Origin: Acidobacteriaceae bacterium UBA1307
GTDB lineage: Bacteria > Acidobacteriota > Terriglobia > Terriglobales > Acidobacteriaceae
Direction of reading: 5' to 3'
Assembly: GCA_002307235.1 (NCBI GenBank)
Contig: DBTV01000008.1
Coordinates: 1-28,507 of the forward strand
Length of the DNA: 28,507 nt
In this document: positions 1-7,291 of the stretch, one piece after another
How the letters are laid out: each line of letters opens with the position of its first letter
How positions within the stretch are numbered: the first letter of the stretch is position 1
Translations under genes and position numbers: made by a program
Notes under the pieces: model-generated
Seen by the model: the letters and a program-made list of their open reading frames with translations, nothing else
Databases searched by the model: none
Told to the model about the DNA's origin: nothing

Positions 1-768
1 GTCGCGGCCGAGCTCGACGAGGCGCTTGGCGCGCTCGATGCCCAGTTCCGCGATCGTGATGTGCTCGGCTGCCGGCCGGTCGAAGGTGGCGGCGATGACT
101 TCGCCGCTGACCGATCGCTGCATGTCGGTGACTTCTTCGGGACGCTCGTCGATGAGCAGGACGATGAGCACGACCTCCGGGTGATTGGCGGTCACGGAGT
201 TGGCGATCGACTGCAGCAGGATGGTTTTACCGGTGCGGGGCGGGGCGACGATGAGTCCGCGCTGGCCCTTGCCGACCGGGGTGAGCAGATCCATGACGCG
301 GCCACTGGTGGCCTCGCGCACGGTCTCCATCTTGATGCGCTCCTGCGGATAGAGGGGGGTGAGGTTGTCGAAGAGGATCTTGTTGCGGGTTTCTTCGGGG
401 GACTCGAAGTTGATGGCTTCGATCTTGACCAGCGCGAAGTACTTCTCGCCCTCATGGGGCGGACGAACGTTACCGCTGATCGAGTCGCCGGTCTTGAGAT
501 CGAACTTGCGAATCTGCGAGGGAGAGACGTAAATGTCGTCGGGGCCTGGCAGATAGTTGTAATCGGTCGAGCGAAGGAAGCCGTAACCGTCGGGAAGGAT
601 TTCGAGCACGCCTTCAGCGAAGATGTGTCCTTCTTTTTCGCTCTGGGCCTGAAGAATCTTGAAGATAAGATCCTGCTTGCGGAGGCCGCTGGTACCGGGA
701 ATCTCAAGCGAGCGCGCGATGCGGCTCAGTTCGGTAATGTTCTTTTCTTTCAGTTCTGCGATGGTCAT
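1..768 (-). CDS. rho: Transcription termination factor Rho (C-terminus beyond the window edge)
   Basis: Rho is the hexameric RNA-dependent ATPase and translocase that ends transcription of untranslated RNA. The first 256 residues are visible, against about 415-420 for the family; the frame is open to base 1, so the ATPase C-terminus lies outside. Residues 1-45 form the helical Rho_N segment (MTIAELKEKNITELSRIARS). Residues 46-120 hold the RNA-binding cold-shock-like domain (EGVLEILPDGYGFLRS, DDIYVSPSQIRKFDLKTGD). The ATPase core follows with the Walker A motif GLIVAPPRTGKT near residues 171-182 and the LIDERPEEVTDM segment near 208-219. The ATG at 768 is preceded by AGGTGA at suitable distance. 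No acidobacterial oddity is visible in the part present. Identity is certain; only the truncation by the window limits it. Confidence 0.96.
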   Translation of the reverse strand, partial: MTIAELKEKNITELSRIARSLEIPGTSGLRKQDLIFKILQAQSEKEGHIFAEGVLEILPDGYGFLRSTDYNYLPGPDDIYVSPSQIRKFDLKTGDSISGNVRPPHEGEKYFALVKIEAINFESPEETRNKILFDNLTPLYPQERIKMETVREATSGRVMDLLTPVGKGQRGLIVAPPRTGKTILLQSIANSVTANHPEVVLIVLLIDERPEEVTDMQRSVSGEVIAATFDRPAAEHITIAELGIERAKRLVELGRD

Positions 769-972
769 GTTCACCTACGAGGCGGGATAGTCGGTTGATG
801 GAACTCGGGGGAGAGTACTCCAATCAATCAAAATAGGCAGGAAAGATCAAAATACGAGCCGCAGGAAGCTTCAGAATGCGGAGCCTGCGAGGTATCAAGG
901 CTATGAGAGAACCGACCGTGCTACCCGCGAAGAGGAACAGCGGTCGGAACCAAAGGCAGTGTTGAGAAAACT

Positions 973-1188
973 TTACGCAGCGCGACGGCGATCATCGGCA
1001 GCCGAAGGAATGCCGGGGATTGCCGAAAGCGGATTGGCCGTACGGAAGCGGGATAGGACTTCGTTGGTGGTGTCCTGCAGCCGTGAGTTGGGCTTGTGCA
1101 GCTTGCGGGTGGCCTTGCTGGCCAACTGACAGAGCTGATAACGATTCGCTACGTGAGCGAGAGCGCCAAAAACCAGATCGGAACGCAT
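973..1188 (-). CDS. Small conserved protein, probable RNA polymerase omega-like subunit
   Basis: This is a 71-residue basic protein with a strong ribosome site (AAGGAGAT, 5 bases before the ATG), so the start at 1188 is well supported. The core NRYQLCQLASKATRKLH followed by QDTTNEVLSRF resembles the omega (RpoZ) pattern, in which an N-R-[FY]-x-L helix and an Ala/Arg/Lys-rich helix are followed by a second helix starting near a Thr-Thr pair. Omega helps assemble the beta' subunit and is usually 70-100 residues, which fits. I recall similar short proteins in Acidobacteriota but cannot confirm their annotation here. The gene lies just upstream of rho on the same strand, 204 bases before the rho start, so two transcription factors may be neighbours. 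The tail after residue 55 (Pro- and Arg-rich) is likely disordered. The gene is very probably real; the omega assignment is tentative. Confidence 0.6.
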   Translation of the reverse strand: MRSDLVFGALAHVANRYQLCQLASKATRKLHKPNSRLQDTTNEVLSRFRTANPLSAIPGIPSAADDRRRAA

Positions 1189-1739
1189 TGCAAATCTCCT
1201 TCTTCATGGAGGTCCAACGGGGCTGCATGGCTCCGCTGGTGCCTCGGGATGGAGCCCGAATAAGCACGAGTGCTCCACCAAGGTCTTCGGTATGGTTAGA
1301 CGCGCACAAGGCACGTACAGTTCAAAAGATTGACACAGTTTTCCAAGAAAGAAACTGGCCAAACGATCCACAGGGGAAAATTTTTGCAGCCTTGGGACTG
1401 GCTGTCCGTAGCATTCCTGGATTTAGAGGGAGTTCAAAGCGTGCCGAGCAACGCTCGCATGGATGCGGAAACGAGAACAGGCACACCATCCACCGAACAC
1501 AGAGTCCCCTTAGGAAGGCTCTCCTGAATCTATACCCAACGTGGGGTGGGGTCAACCTTTTTTTGCGTGGTGGGGGGTACGGGGGGCACGGCTTCGGAAT
1601 TTGAGGGAGTAAGTCTTTGAAAACATCTATTTTGACGTTTGTCCGGGCAGTCGCGCGGCCGGAGGGGGCGTGGACTGTGGAAAATTCGGTACGGAATGGC
1701 TCTGCACGGGGTGCGATTTTGGGGCAAAGGGCGCAAGAA
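1189..1739. other. Gene-poor stretch with a G-run cluster
   Basis: I see no convincing coding region here; the open frames are Pro/Arg/Ser-rich without ribosome sites or family resemblance. The stretch contains a run of G tracts at 1543-1586 (GGGG, GGGG, then two GGGGGG runs separated by TAC), followed by an AT-richer part (1605-1635). The upstream regulatory sequence of the omega-like gene should lie at about 1195-1330. A TTGACA at 1330-1335 has no matching -10 box. Confidence 0.4.
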
Positions 1740-1973
1740 CTACTTTTTGGCTGGGGGGTCGGGCTCCGAGAGAGAGAAAGCTCTGCCGTCGGGTTCAATG
1801 CCGTGGGGGAGATTGGTGGGAAAGCTGCGCGTCGGACGGCGCGGGGTGAAAGGTTTTTTGCGCGGGCGGGCAAAGAGTTCGTCGAGGCGCAGGACGCAGG
1901 CAAGGGTCAGAAGGAAGAGCGGGATGCCGTAGATCAGCAAATCGCGATCGGAATGGACGGATTGTTCAAACAT
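1740..1973 (-). CDS. Small single-span membrane protein, paralog A
   Basis: A protein of 77 residues from the ATG at 1973 (84 from the alternative ATG at 1994). The N-terminus MFEQSVHSDRDLLIYGIP leads into one hydrophobic segment (LLIYGIPLFLLTLACVLRL), then the polar motif RLDELF and a basic Pro-rich tail ending in an EPDGRAFSL element. The gene at 2432-2629 encodes a clear paralog with the same order: D-L-[IL]-[IL]-Y start, hydrophobic span, LRLDEL, basic linker, [DE]-P-D-G-R near the end. I take the inner start because it aligns with that paralog; a GAGGGG lies about 11 bases upstream. I know of no function. The shared architecture is the evidence that both are real genes. A short cytoplasmic tail after one N-terminal membrane span is the likely topology. 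Confidence 0.62.
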   Translation of the reverse strand: MFEQSVHSDRDLLIYGIPLFLLTLACVLRLDELFARPRKKPFTPRRPTRSFPTNLPHGIEPDGRAFSLSEPDPPAKK

Positions 1974-2078
1974 ACGGCGCAGCGCCCCTCGCATGAATCA
2001 CTTCAAGCATAGTGCATGTCTCGAAGGATGCTGTCCACGGTACGCGCGGTGCCGGGGGAGTGTGCTTGTAGTTAACAG

Positions 2079-2348
2079 CTAGGGTGTATCGCCATAGATC
2101 AACTGCCAGCGTTGCGAGGAGAAATCGGGCCAAACGCGAAGGAGGAGGCAGCTTTGGTCCCCCCAAAGCAACGACGACGACAAAGTATGGCCCGATTTAA
2201 CCCGCAACCCGAAGGGCTGGGGCCAATTTTTCCGATCTCGGCGTCGCTCCTCGCTAGGAGATACCCGATATCCGTCGCTCGTCGATCCTTGATCTCGAAA
2301 AAATTGGCGCCCAGCGCTGACTAGCTGCTCTATGGCGATACACCCTAG
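2079..2348. mobile_element. MITE-like non-coding element with perfect 20-bp terminal inverted repeats
   Basis: Bases 2079-2098 (CTAGGGTGTATCGCCATAGA) are repeated exactly in inverse orientation at 2329-2348. The outermost CTAG is its own complement, so a TA or CTAG target duplication is compatible, as in IS630/mariner-type insertions. The interior contains further inverted pairs: AATCGGGCCA near 2124 against TGGCCCGATT near 2188, and GGCCAATTTTT near 2220 against AAAAATTGGC near 2300. The transcript could therefore fold into a long nested hairpin. No transposase fragment or credible gene lies inside. It sits between two paralogous small membrane protein genes. The structure is seen directly; the label MITE is an inference, and copies elsewhere would be needed to confirm it. 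Confidence 0.62.
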
Positions 2349-2431
2349 AGACTTGCAGGCAAAAAAAGGCGTTGCGATGGACGTCGCAACGCCCCCCACG
2401 ATGGGGTTATCAGGAAACTTGGGAGGACAAC

Positions 2432-2629
2432 TTAGATGAGCCTCCAGGGTCGGCCATCGGGATCGCTGAACATCGCGGTACGCATGGGGTGGAGGTGTTG
2501 GCCCGGGGTCGGGGTCTTCTTGCGAGAGGTGACAAGTTCGTCCAGGCGCAGTGCCGTGGCGGCAAACAGGATCGCCAGAGGCAGCGCATAGAGGATCAGG
2601 TCTCTGGTGGAAACAAAGGTGACATCCAT
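2432..2629 (-). CDS. Small single-span membrane protein, paralog B
   Basis: A 65-residue protein starting at the ATG at 2629, with GGAG 7 bases upstream. Sequence order: MDVTFVSTRDLILYALP, a hydrophobic span (LILYALPLAILFAATAL), RLDELVTSRKK, a Pro/His linker, and a C-terminal DPDGRPWRLI. It parallels the protein at 1740-1973 in every block, so the pair probably arose by duplication. The family is not one I can name with confidence; I recall short RLDEL / DPDGRPWR proteins in Terriglobia. The terminal DPDGRPW element is conserved enough to suggest a binding or processing role, but nothing in the sequence states it. The two genes are in the same orientation, separated by about 460 bases containing the inverted-repeat element. 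Confidence 0.68.
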   Translation of the reverse strand: MDVTFVSTRDLILYALPLAILFAATALRLDELVTSRKKTPTPGQHLHPMRTAMFSDPDGRPWRLI

Positions 2630-2771
2630 CGGGGAACTCCAATCTCAGACGAATTGGACGGCCAGCAAAGGAAGAACGGTTCCGTCGCGTGAGGGAGTCA
2701 TCGGCCCGGCATTAGGAAAGCCTTAAAGAAAAAAGTACCGTTACGGACGAGATTTTTATCGAGAGGTGCGG

Positions 2772-4331
2772 CTATGCCCAGTAGCTACGGTCGAGGGCGC
2801 GGTACTGAATGGCTTCGGCGAGATGGGGCACGGCGACGCGCTCGACGCCTTCGAGGTCGGCGATGGTGCGGGCGACCTTGAGGATGCGGTCGTGGGCGCG
2901 GGCGGTGAGGCCCTGCTGTTGCATGGCGCGCTCAAGCAGGTGCTCGGAGTCGGCATCGAGTTCGCAGAAGGCGCGGATCTGGCGGGTGGACATTTGCGCA
3001 TTGGCGAAGGCGTGGCTTCCGGCGCGATGGAAGCGCTGGTGCTGGCGATCGCGGGCGGCCAGCACGCGGGCGCGAATCTGCGTGGAGCCTTCGGCGGCGG
3101 CCCCCGAGCGCAGTTCCTTATATTGCACGGCGGGCACCTCGATGTGAATGTCGATGCGATCGAGCAGGGGCCCGGAGATTTTGGCGATGTAGCGCTGGAT
3201 CATGGGCGGGGTACACATGCACTCGTGCGCTTTGTCGTTGAAGTAGCCGCAGGGGCAGGGGTTCATGGCGGCGGCGAGCATGAAGCGGGCCGGAAAGCTG
3301 AGCGACATGGAGGCGCGGGCGATGGTGACGGTGTGATCTTCGAGGGGCTGGCGCAGAACCTCGAGCACGTTGCGCGGGAACTCCGGCAACTCGTCGAGAA
3401 AAAGCAGGCCGTTGTGGGCGAGCGAGACCTCGCCGGGGCGGGGCACGATGCCGCCGCCGATGAGCCCGGCATCGGAGATGGTATGGTGCGGCGCGCGGAA
3501 GGGCCGCTCGGTGACGAGGCCCTGCGCGGGGTCGAGCACGCCGGCGACGGAGTGAATCTTGGTGGTCTCGAGCGCTTCTTCAAAAGAGAGTGGAGCGAGG
3601 ATGGAGGGGAGACGTTTGGCGAGCATGGTTTTGCCGGAGCCGGGCGGGCCGATCATGAGAATGTTGTGGCCACCGGCGGCGGCGACCTCAAGGGCGCGCT
3701 TGGCAGAGAACTGGCCGCGCACGTCGGCGAAGTCGAGCGGGAACTGTTGCAGTTCGCCTAAAAGTTTTTCGGTATTGACGCGGAAGGGTTCGCGCTGAAT
3801 GTGGCCGACGACGGCGGAGTTGATGAGCGCGAGCACGTCGGTGAGCGAACTGGCGGGGTAGACGCTGACGCCTTCAACGACGGCGGCCTCGGCGGCGTTG
3901 GCGGCAGGCAGCACGAGGTTGGCGATGCCTTTGTCGCGCGCGAGCAGGGCGATGGGCAGAATGCCGGGCACCGGGCGCATGCTGCCGTCGAGACCGAGTT
4001 CGCCGATGAACAGGAACGAAGCGAGATCGGTGAAGCGGAGCGCGCCATAGGCGCCGAGGATGCCGAGGGCGATGGGGAGATCAAAGCCGGAGCCCTCTTT
4101 TTTGAGATCGGCGGGAGCGAGGTTGATGGTGATGACGGCGGAGGGAACGGCGTAGCCGGAGTTCTTGATGGCCGAGCGAACGCGGTCGCGGCTTTCGCGC
4201 ACGGCGGCGTCGGGCAGGCCGACGGTATGGAAGATTTCCTTGTCGGCGACGGCGTTGCTGAAATCGACTTCAACGTCGATGAGGTGCGCATCGATTCCGT
4301 AGACGGCCGCACTGAGTGTCTTGAAGAGCAT
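2772..4331 (-). CDS. comM: YifB/ComM family Mg-chelatase-like AAA ATPase
   Basis: A protein of 519 residues, close to the usual 500-515 of the family. The ComM branch is a hexameric helicase that promotes branch migration when incoming DNA is integrated during natural transformation. The N-terminal Lon-protease-like domain spans about residues 1-175 (VGLPDAAVRESRDRVRSAIKNSGY). The AAA core has Walker A GPPGSGKT at 228-235 and Walker B LLFLDELPEF at 309-318. A Cys cluster (CPCGYFNDKAHECMC, residues 359-373) precedes the C-terminal Mg_chelatase_C domain with RARVLAARDRQ and LTARAHDRILKVARTIADLE. The frame stays open upstream, but the ATG at 4331 gives the family start MLFKTLSAAVYGIDA and has GGAGG about 10 bases before it. 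It is divergent from sdaA with a 165-base spacer. Whether this organism is transformable cannot be told from the window. Confidence 0.94.
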   Translation of the reverse strand: MLFKTLSAAVYGIDAHLIDVEVDFSNAVADKEIFHTVGLPDAAVRESRDRVRSAIKNSGYAVPSAVITINLAPADLKKEGSGFDLPIALGILGAYGALRFTDLASFLFIGELGLDGSMRPVPGILPIALLARDKGIANLVLPAANAAEAAVVEGVSVYPASSLTDVLALINSAVVGHIQREPFRVNTEKLLGELQQFPLDFADVRGQFSAKRALEVAAAGGHNILMIGPPGSGKTMLAKRLPSILAPLSFEEALETTKIHSVAGVLDPAQGLVTERPFRAPHHTISDAGLIGGGIVPRPGEVSLAHNGLLFLDELPEFPRNVLEVLRQPLEDHTVTIARASMSLSFPARFMLAAAMNPCPCGYFNDKAHECMCTPPMIQRYIAKISGPLLDRIDIHIEVPAVQYKELRSGAAAEGSTQIRARVLAARDRQHQRFHRAGSHAFANAQMSTRQIRAFCELDADSEHLLERAMQQQGLTARAHDRILKVARTIADLEGVERVAVPHLAEAIQYRALDRSYWA

Positions 4332-4496
4332 GAAGGCAGCGCCTCCGCTGATGGAGAAGAGTTGGCTCCCATTGTTGGTGACGGGGCTTGTTCTGGCAAG
4401 CAAGAACTGGCGGGGTGGGGTGCGGAATGAGGTACGCCTGCGGTGGTGCAGAAAGGAGCCGCATCGGATAAGATCGGCGATGGCGGTAATCGAAAA

Positions 4497-5906
4497 ATGA
4501 CGAGTTTGTTTGATCTGTACAAGGTGGGTGTGGGGCCGTCGAGCTCGCACACGATGGGGCCGATGCGTGCCGCCTGCCGGTTTGCTTTAGAGCTGAGAGA
4601 GACTGGGCTGCTGGACTGCGTTGCGCGTGTGGATGTGGCGCTGTATGGCTCGCTGGCGTTGACCGGGCTAGGACACGCGACGGACCGCGCGGTGTTGCTG
4701 GGGCTGGCGGGCAACGAGCCGTCGACGCTGGATCCGGAGACGATGGAGGCGACGCTGGCGGCGATCCGCGCGGAGAAAACGCTGCCGCTGGCCGGTGCGC
4801 ACGCGATGGAGTTCGTCGAGGAGCGCGACCTTCATTTTGAACGTGCGACGATGTTGCCGCCGGGAGCCAGGCGCGAGCATCCGAATGGAATGCGGCTCAG
4901 GGCCTTCGATGCGCAGAATGTTTTGGTCGTAGAGAAGACCTATTTTTCCATCGGCGGCGGATTCATCGTCGAGGACGGAGACGGGGACGAGGCGCGCGTG
5001 GATGCGGTCGAGATTCCGTACCCGTTTCACAGCGCGGCAGAGTTGCTGGAGATGGCGGCGCGGCACCGGCTTTCGATCAGCCAGTTGATGTTCAAGAACG
5101 AATGCGCGCGAGCATCGGCGCTTGGTCACGAGCCGCCGGAAAAGTTTGTGCGCGAGGGCATTGAAAACCTTTGGCGCGTGATGCGGGAGTGCGTGCAGCG
5201 CGGGATGAAGACCGAGGGTGAGTTGCCGGGCGGACTGAAGGTGAAGCGGCGCGCGCATCGTCTGGCGCACCGGCTGCGGGCGCGCGAGTCCGAGGACCGG
5301 TTGGCCGATCCGCTGGCCGCGCTCGACTGGCTGTCGGTGTACGCGATGGCGGTGAATGAAGAAAATGCGGCGGGCGGTCGCGTGGTGACGGCGCCGACGA
5401 ATGGCGCGGCGGGCGTGGTTCCAGCAGTGGCTCATTACTACGAACGGTTTACGCCGGGCGCGAGCGCGGAAGGGATTGAACGATTCTTTTTAAGCTCGGC
5501 GGCGATCGGGATTCTTTATAAGGAAAACGCATCGATCAGCGGCGCGGAGGTGGGTTGTCAGGGCGAGGTGGGCGTGGCGTGTTCGATGGCCGCGGCAGGG
5601 TTGGCGGCGGCGCTGGGCGCGAGCAATGGCGAGATTGAACACGCGGCCGAGATCGCGATGGAACACAACCTGGGCATGACCTGCGATCCGATTGGCGGGC
5701 TGGTGCAGATCCCTTGCATCGAGCGGAATGCGATGGGCGCGGCCAAGGCGATGCACGCAACGCGCATTGCGATGAACGAAGGCGCCGAGCACAAGGTGAG
5801 TCTCGATCAGGTGATGCGAACGATGTATCTGACGGGGATGGATATGCAGTCGCGCTACAAGGAGACGAGCCTGGCGGGGTTGGCGCTGAATCAGATTGAA
5901 TGCTGA
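4497..5906 (+). CDS. sdaA: L-serine ammonia-lyase (iron-sulfur dependent, single chain)
   Basis: Converts L-serine to pyruvate and ammonia using a 4Fe-4S cluster. The product has 469 residues, within the 450-470 typical of single-chain enzymes in which the beta and alpha domains are fused. The N-terminal beta domain opens with SLFDLYKVGVGPSSSHTMGP (residues 3-22); the catalytic alpha domain begins near residue 275. The three cluster cysteines are visible at residues 354 (EVGCQGEVG), 396 (MTCDPIGG) and 407 (IPCIERN). Their spacings match Cys343, Cys385 and Cys396 of E. coli SdaA. I chose the ATG at 4497 because the family begins with this motif; no strong ribosome site precedes it, and the frame extends upstream to a GTG at 4443 without homology. 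The gene is divergent from comM and followed by a 281-base gap. Confidence 0.96.
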   Translation: MTSLFDLYKVGVGPSSSHTMGPMRAACRFALELRETGLLDCVARVDVALYGSLALTGLGHATDRAVLLGLAGNEPSTLDPETMEATLAAIRAEKTLPLAGAHAMEFVEERDLHFERATMLPPGARREHPNGMRLRAFDAQNVLVVEKTYFSIGGGFIVEDGDGDEARVDAVEIPYPFHSAAELLEMAARHRLSISQLMFKNECARASALGHEPPEKFVREGIENLWRVMRECVQRGMKTEGELPGGLKVKRRAHRLAHRLRARESEDRLADPLAALDWLSVYAMAVNEENAAGGRVVTAPTNGAAGVVPAVAHYYERFTPGASAEGIERFFLSSAAIGILYKENASISGAEVGCQGEVGVACSMAAAGLAAALGASNGEIEHAAEIAMEHNLGMTCDPIGGLVQIPCIERNAMGAAKAMHATRIAMNEGAEHKVSLDQVMRTMYLTGMDMQSRYKETSLAGLALNQIEC

Positions 5907-5922
5907 AAGGCGCATGAACACA

Positions 5923-5949
5923 GGCGATGCGCAAGGCAACCGCATCGCC
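5923..5949 (+). terminator. Hairpin downstream of sdaA, possible weak terminator
   Basis: A 9-bp perfect stem (GGCGATGCG / CGCATCGCC) with a 9-base loop starts 17 bases after the sdaA stop. No T tract follows, so it may be an mRNA 3'-end stabiliser or a Rho-assisted end rather than an intrinsic terminator. Confidence 0.35.
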
Positions 5950-6094
5950 GACTACGCGAGAAAAACATGGCGTGGGAGGATGAGGGAAATATTTTGATTT
6001 GCATCGTGGCGCGAGAAAGCTCTTCCACTTTGACGCGTGCCGCATCGAGAAGAAAAAATCTTTTGGAATTTCCTTCTCGCGCGACGTTTTTTTC

Positions 6095-6123
6095 TTGACA
6101 TCGATGTTACTTAAATCTATACA
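6095..6123 (+). promoter_or_regulatory. Consensus-like sigma-70 promoter for the histone-like gene
   Basis: TTGACA at 6095-6100 is a perfect -35 hexamer. It is followed after exactly 17 bases by TATACA at 6118-6123, one mismatch from TATAAT. A start near 6130 would leave a leader of about 58 bases before the ATG at 6188. This is the best-matching promoter in the window and suggests strong expression of the gene downstream. Confidence 0.8.
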
Positions 6124-6187
6124 GTGTTCAACTGCAGTCTTGCGATTGCAGGATCGATGCAAATCATCGAAAAGGGAGAATAGGCAA

Positions 6188-6406
6188 ATGGCAACCAAGA
6201 AGGCAGCGAAGAAGGCACCGGCAAAGAAGGCGCCCGCCAAGAAGGCCGCCAAGAAGGCGCCGGCAAAGAAGGCAGCCAAGAAGGCCCCTGCGAAGAAGGC
6301 CGTGAAGAAGGCAGCCAAGAAGGCTCCTGCGAAGAAGGCCGTCAAGAAGGCAGCGAAGAAGGCACCCGCGAAGAAGGCTGCTGCGAAGAAAGCCACCAAA
6401 GAGTAA
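6188..6406 (+). CDS. Ala/Lys-repeat histone H1-like DNA-binding protein
   Basis: A 72-residue protein made almost entirely of lysine, alanine and proline, built from repeats of KKAAKKAPA and KKAPAKKA; it starts MATKKAAKKAPAKK and ends AAKKATKE. It has no globular domain. Such tails resemble the C-terminal region of eukaryotic histone H1 and bacterial Hc1/AlgP-like proteins. They bind DNA by charge and are thought to condense the nucleoid, probably here too. The start at 6188 is preceded by AGGGAG and fits a short leader from the promoter at 6095-6123. A strong terminator follows 23 bases after the stop, so the gene forms its own transcript. The coding DNA is itself a tandem array of AAGAAGGC-like units and could vary in length between strains. 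Specific partners are unknown. Confidence 0.88.
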   Translation: MATKKAAKKAPAKKAPAKKAAKKAPAKKAAKKAPAKKAVKKAAKKAPAKKAVKKAAKKAPAKKAAAKKATKE

Positions 6407-6428
6407 CTCCAACACCAAAGGCAACACT

Positions 6429-6465
6429 CGAGGGGGACGCGTGCAGCGTCCCCCTCGGTGTTTTT
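6429..6465 (+). terminator. Intrinsic terminator of the histone-like gene
   Basis: A perfect 12-bp GC-rich stem (6429-6440 with 6446-6457), 5-base loop GTGCA, followed by GTGTTTTT. It lies 23 bases after the stop codon and separates this unit from rsmE. Confidence 0.9.
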
Positions 6466-6512
6466 GCGATAAGGTGGAGAGGGAAAGAACCCGTTTGAAG
6501 GAGAAAGAAACG

Positions 6513-7244
6513 ATGACGCGCCGCCGCTGGATTGCCGACCGTTGGGATGAAACCACTGCCGTATTGACCGGAGCGCAGGCCGCGCACCTGGGCCGCGTGT
6601 TGCGCGCGCAACCGGGCGTGGAGGCCGATGTCGTGGCGGGTGGACGCGTTTTTCATGCGGTGGTGGAGACGGTCGCGCCGGAAGAGATCTGCTTTCGTCT
6701 GGGCGAAGAGGCGGAGGCCGCGCCCGCATTGCCGGTGACGCTGGTGATGTCGATTTATAAATTCGACCGGATGGAATGGGCGATTGAAAAGGCGACGGAG
6801 ATGGGCGTTGCCACCATTGCGCCGGTGATTGCGCAGCGCACGGAAAAACATCTGGCGCAGGCGGCGGCCAAGCGCGTGGAACGGTGGCGCAGAATTGCAC
6901 ACGAGGCCGCGCAGCAGTCGCGGCGCTCGGATGTGCCGGAGATCGTCGATCCGGTTTCGCTGGCCACGTATGTGAAGGCCGCGCACGAGGGGCTGCGTTT
7001 GGTGCTGGCCGAACAGGAACGGCAGCACTCGTTGCGGCGCGCCGTGGAGGCTGCGCTGGAGTCGGCGGGCGGTGAGTTGCCGCGACTGGAGTTGGCGATT
7101 GGTCCCGAGGGCGGATGGTCGCCGAGTGAAGAGGCATTGTTCGCGGAGCAGAGGTGGAAGGCGGTGACGCTTGGGCCGCGCATTCTGCGTGCGGAGACGG
7201 CGGCGATGACCGCACTGGCCGTCGCTGCTGCGTGGATGGAATAA
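6513..7244 (+). CDS. rsmE: 16S rRNA (uracil-1498-N3)-methyltransferase RsmE
   Basis: Methylates N3 of U1498 in helix 44 of 16S rRNA with S-adenosylmethionine. The product has 243 residues, the normal length. A PUA-like N-terminal domain (residues 1-70) is followed by the SPOUT trefoil-knot domain. Diagnostic motifs are KATEMGVATIAPV (93-105), RWRRIAHEAAQQSRR (124-138), the cofactor loop IGPEGGWSPSE (196-206) and LGPRILRAETA (220-230). The ATG at 6513 has AAGGAG 9 bases upstream, which selects it over the open frame extending to 6441. Transcription probably begins between the preceding terminator and this start. An intrinsic terminator lies at 7418-7453, with a palindromic repeat in the 3' region. 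Confidence 0.96.
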   Translation: MTRRRWIADRWDETTAVLTGAQAAHLGRVLRAQPGVEADVVAGGRVFHAVVETVAPEEICFRLGEEAEAAPALPVTLVMSIYKFDRMEWAIEKATEMGVATIAPVIAQRTEKHLAQAAAKRVERWRRIAHEAAQQSRRSDVPEIVDPVSLATYVKAAHEGLRLVLAEQERQHSLRRAVEAALESAGGELPRLELAIGPEGGWSPSEEALFAEQRWKAVTLGPRILRAETAAMTALAVAAAWME

Positions 7245-7291
7245 AGACCGTCGTCGAGAAGAAAAAACGCGCACGGCCGATCCTCACATTG

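Noticed and set aside
912..947. Terminator for the omega-like gene
   Set aside because: The 7-bp stem CCGACCG / CGGTCGG has a 22-base loop and no T run, which is too weak to call.
1319..1700. Possible replication origin (two DnaA-box-like words, near 1372 and 1678)
   Set aside because: Only two imperfect boxes, no AT-rich unwinding element, and no dnaA or dnaN in the vicinity.
1322..1903. 193-residue minus-strand frame in the gene-poor region
   Set aside because: It is Pro/Ser/Arg-rich with no ribosome site, spans the G-run spacer, and overlaps the paralog-supported small membrane protein in another frame.
2112..2324. 70-residue frame inside the inverted-repeat element
   Set aside because: It lies inside the palindromic element, has no family resemblance, and is unlikely to be a transposase remnant.
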